From NCBI GenBank assembly GCA_038501625.1, contig JAZAYU010000010.1, positions 1,116,001 to 1,180,000 of the forward strand: a DNA stretch of 64,000 bases, read 5' to 3'. Under the pieces are notes generated by a model that saw only the letters and a list, made by a program, of their open reading frames with translations, was not told the DNA's origin and searched no databases. The DNA is from Corbicula japonica (lineage: Eukaryota; Mollusca; Bivalvia; Venerida; Cyrenidae). This document shows positions 54,381-64,000 of the stretch, piece by piece; within the stretch, counting starts at the first letter, position 1, and the number at the start of each line of letters is the position of its first letter. The position numbers and the translations under genes were made by a program.

Positions 54381-56970
54381 TATTATTACATGTATCACCC
54401 TGTAAACTTGTTTTGTTGCACTACCTGGGTGTAATAAGATATGTTTTGTTCTGTTGTTCTGTTTTTCTTTTCCACGTGCAACCAATGACGAAAAAAATGT
54501 TATTGTGTACGTCATCTTCTATTAACTTTTGCCGTATAATTGTCCGCGCGCAACGTTTTCTTCTGAGAACTTTGAGTGTTTCGAGAACTTAAGTTTTGAA
54601 AAGTTTTAAAACATTCAGCTGTTCGAAATAAATTAGCAACTTTTACTTTAGTCAGTCTCAATGATGAGTTTTAGCTGTGCGTTGACTTTAAACATGTGTT
54701 ATGAATTTTGTGATGGAATTAAGAAACAACCACTCTGCTCGCTTTCCTTGTGGTTCGTGCAAATCAAATGTGTGTCTGATATAAATTTTGTTCTCGTGAG
54801 CTACATGGTATGGAGGCAAATGCCAGAATTCTGAGAAAAATGAAATTGCAATTCGGAGGGACATAAATATGGATTATGTGTGCGTGTCCTGCACTACGTG
54901 TACTTTGGTGGAAAAAAGTTTGACTATTGTATTGGCATGCAGCGATTGCAGAAGGAAAGAGTTATTAAATTGTTAACCTTTCGCATGAACAGGTATAAAG
55001 AACAGAAGACTTCTGCAAACAATATCAAATACAGAGAAATAAGAAAATGCCAATTCTACCCAATAAGCGGGTCGCATTTAAGTTGTCACGTGACCGTCCG
55101 CCATTACAGTACTTTCAATAATGATAAGCAGCATCATTTAGTACAAGTTCCATTCTCGAAAAAAAAACAACAACCTCTTACATAGTCAAATATGGCATCA
55201 GATTTAGCCATTGATAGTATAAATTGCTGAATTTAATGCCTTAAATTTCATATCACAAGCCAACAAATAAAATGGACAATAACCCAAATTTACAGTTTAT
55301 GTATAACAATTGCTCTTTCCGATTCAAGAAAATAACAATTAACCCTAACGAAAAGATAATGAATTATGTCAATATCACCAACATATCTTATTATTTTACG
55401 AGTATTTATCTTTATCTATATTTTAAATGGAAAGAAATGATAAGGCATAAACTTATTTGAGAATGTAAGACTAATGCTCTTTTCGATCCCCAGGCTCTTT
55501 TCTACCACTTTTGGTTACTTCACGAAATTAACATTTATACTGGGTCTTACGACCTTATTTAACCCATACAAAAATATGACAAATTATTTCTACTAACATC
55601 ATTAATATATCTCAATTATTTTACGATATATTATCTATATGTACATTTTAAAAGGAATAAAGAATTCGAGAATTTTTATTTATGAAATGTTCTTTTTGAT
55701 CAACGTGCTCTTTTCTATCTGCTTAGTTTTTTTTCCGCGAAAATAAAAATAAACCGTACGAAAAACATCATGATTTACATTCATATCATTAACATTTATA
55801 CATGTATTATTTGCCAAGTCAAAAATAAGATAGGCAATAACATAAATTTACAGTTGGTATTTACCAAATGCTCTTTTCGATCCCGATATTCTTTCGCTGC
55901 GTGGGGAGGCTGTGTTTTCTGAGTGTGGCGATTCCTGATATGCTTATTTCACTTCTTTTTAGAAATTTAATTACGGATTATTTGGCCTTTGATAACCTAA
56001 AGGTGGCTTAACCTAAACCTAAATCTGCTTTGAGACTTCTAATATTGGTTCGTGTATTTTTTTTTCATAAAGTTTTTATCATTTTGCAGAGTATTTCAAG
56101 ATTGAATATCTCTTATTATTTAACAGGAACTTTTGAAAATTAGAACTACTTTGCATCCGCATTGGCGGTTTATATACCTGCAGTTTGTCTATTCTATGTT
56201 TGACCAGTTAAGACTCTCTTGAAAGCCATAAAACTGGTAACTACCTAATACCACATTGTACCGTCAGTACTAAATGAAGACGGGTGTACCTCGCCAATGT
56301 GATGTGATGTATTAGAAATCATAAATAAAAAATACAAATTTGTGTTTCGGTGCAATATAGGGTTTTTACTAATTTCACTTGTGCATTAACACGAGTAGCT
56401 AATAAAATAATGACAAAAATGAATCAGTTACTTAGCACACACACATAAATAAGTCATCACTGTTTCAACAAAACATAGACTTTCTTGTAACGGACGTTTA
56501 AAATCCCCAAAACATATAGTAGGTTCAGTTATCACGAGGTTGTTAAGAGTTGCATCTTGAAACTTAAAGTTGAATCATTGAAAGTGCTTTGGTTACTTCA
56601 TTCTTAGTTGTGCAGCATTTTACCTAAAATTATTTTATACAAAGTATACATGAAATTAAATTCAAATTTAATGTTTTTACTTTATTAGCGGTTTCTTAAT
56701 CACTGCTATGTTGCTATTTGAGGACGCGTAGAAACACATCAAATTTTATCAAGTCTTCCTAAGTCTGTTCTTCTACATGTTGCCTTTATCATTTTCTTTA
56801 TGAAATTTTCAGATACGTTCATAAACTATGTATTCCTTTATCTCTAACGTTTTTGTATAGCGAGCGAAACGCGTTCGCAGCAGACTTCTCCAATCACCAC
56901 TGCTTTCTGGTATAATTTTACTAAAATAAATTGTTCCTTTCAAAAGTATAACCGCTTCAAATAGCATATG
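54381..56970. other. intergenic between Helitron-like element and HSPA12-like gene
   Basis: Contains the degenerate array at 55270-55880; otherwise no exon I can support. Confidence 0.4.
55270..55880. repeat. degenerate ~210-bp tandem repeat
   Basis: Three diverged units sharing AACATAAATTTACAGTT, TATTATTTTACGA and CTCTTTTCGATCCC phrases, ending in a copy of the GCATATCAGGAATCGCCAC repeat on the minus strand. Confidence 0.55.
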
Positions 56971-56973
56971 TCA

Positions 56974-56979
56974 TTTATT
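56974..56979 (-). promoter_or_regulatory. polyadenylation signal AATAAA of HSPA12-like gene
   Basis: Canonical hexamer on the minus strand ~100 bp downstream of the stop codon, in AT-rich sequence. Confidence 0.5.
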
Positions 56980-57077
56980 GTAAGCATATTTAAGGTGTTA
57001 TGCATTTTTTTATGTTATATAAAGGAATCATTTACATTTCTTAACATAAGTGATTAACTCTGGATCGCAGTGCAAGC

Positions 57078-64000
<6,923 letters not shown>

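Noticed and set aside
54880..55185. 101-codon plus-strand open frame
   Set aside because: No recognisable domain, splice context or codon pattern.

Overview
The window is nuclear DNA of an invertebrate animal, most likely a bivalve mollusc. It is AT-rich, its genes have short exons and long introns with GT-AG junctions, its best gene matches are ordinary animal families, and it is crowded with transposon types familiar from bivalves: elements with ~145-170 bp tandem cores, GGGGGCAT-terminated elements, and TTAA-flanked MITEs. Species cannot be fixed from the sequence. Exon models below were built by hand from splice signals, reading phase and family similarity; every internal junction given keeps the frame.

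Layout. (1) 1-24902, minus strand: the 5' ten coding exons of an ANKS1A/ANKS1B (Odin/AIDA-1) orthologue. Six ankyrin repeats are followed by a long disordered proline-rich region; the SAM and PTB domains lie beyond position 1. (2) 25299-27057, plus strand: a complete two-exon TMEM86/YhhN lysoplasmalogenase gene, head-to-head with ANKS1 across about 400 bp. (3) 41400-50300, minus strand: a complete four-exon TAF11 gene (198 aa), with a LINE in intron 3 and a 172-bp tandem array in intron 1. (4) 52489-54380: a Helitron-like element with a satellite-type core. (5) 57078-64000, minus strand: the 3' three exons of an HSPA12-type HSP70 gene, a family known to be greatly expanded in bivalves.

The genes belong to unrelated processes: receptor/ephrin signalling scaffold, ether-lipid turnover, RNA polymerase II initiation and chaperone function. 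ANKS1A and TAF11 are also neighbours in human 6p21, so this looks like old conserved linkage with TMEM86 lying between them here.

Most of the non-coding space is transposon-derived. About 30 copies of a TTAA-flanked, piggyBac-like MITE and about 14 copies of a ~147-bp near-perfect palindrome fill 1-46 kb, and I recognise none from 46 to 64 kb. Points most worth a second look: palindromes at the exon 3 donor, exon 4 acceptor side and stop codon of TAF11; satellite-like transposon cores that repeat the nuclear-receptor half-site TCAAGGTCA; NF-Y CCAAT boxes built into the palindrome; several nested insertions; a partial duplication of an ANKS1 ankyrin exon; and a one-residue insertion in the predicted nucleotide-binding loop of the HSPA12-like protein.
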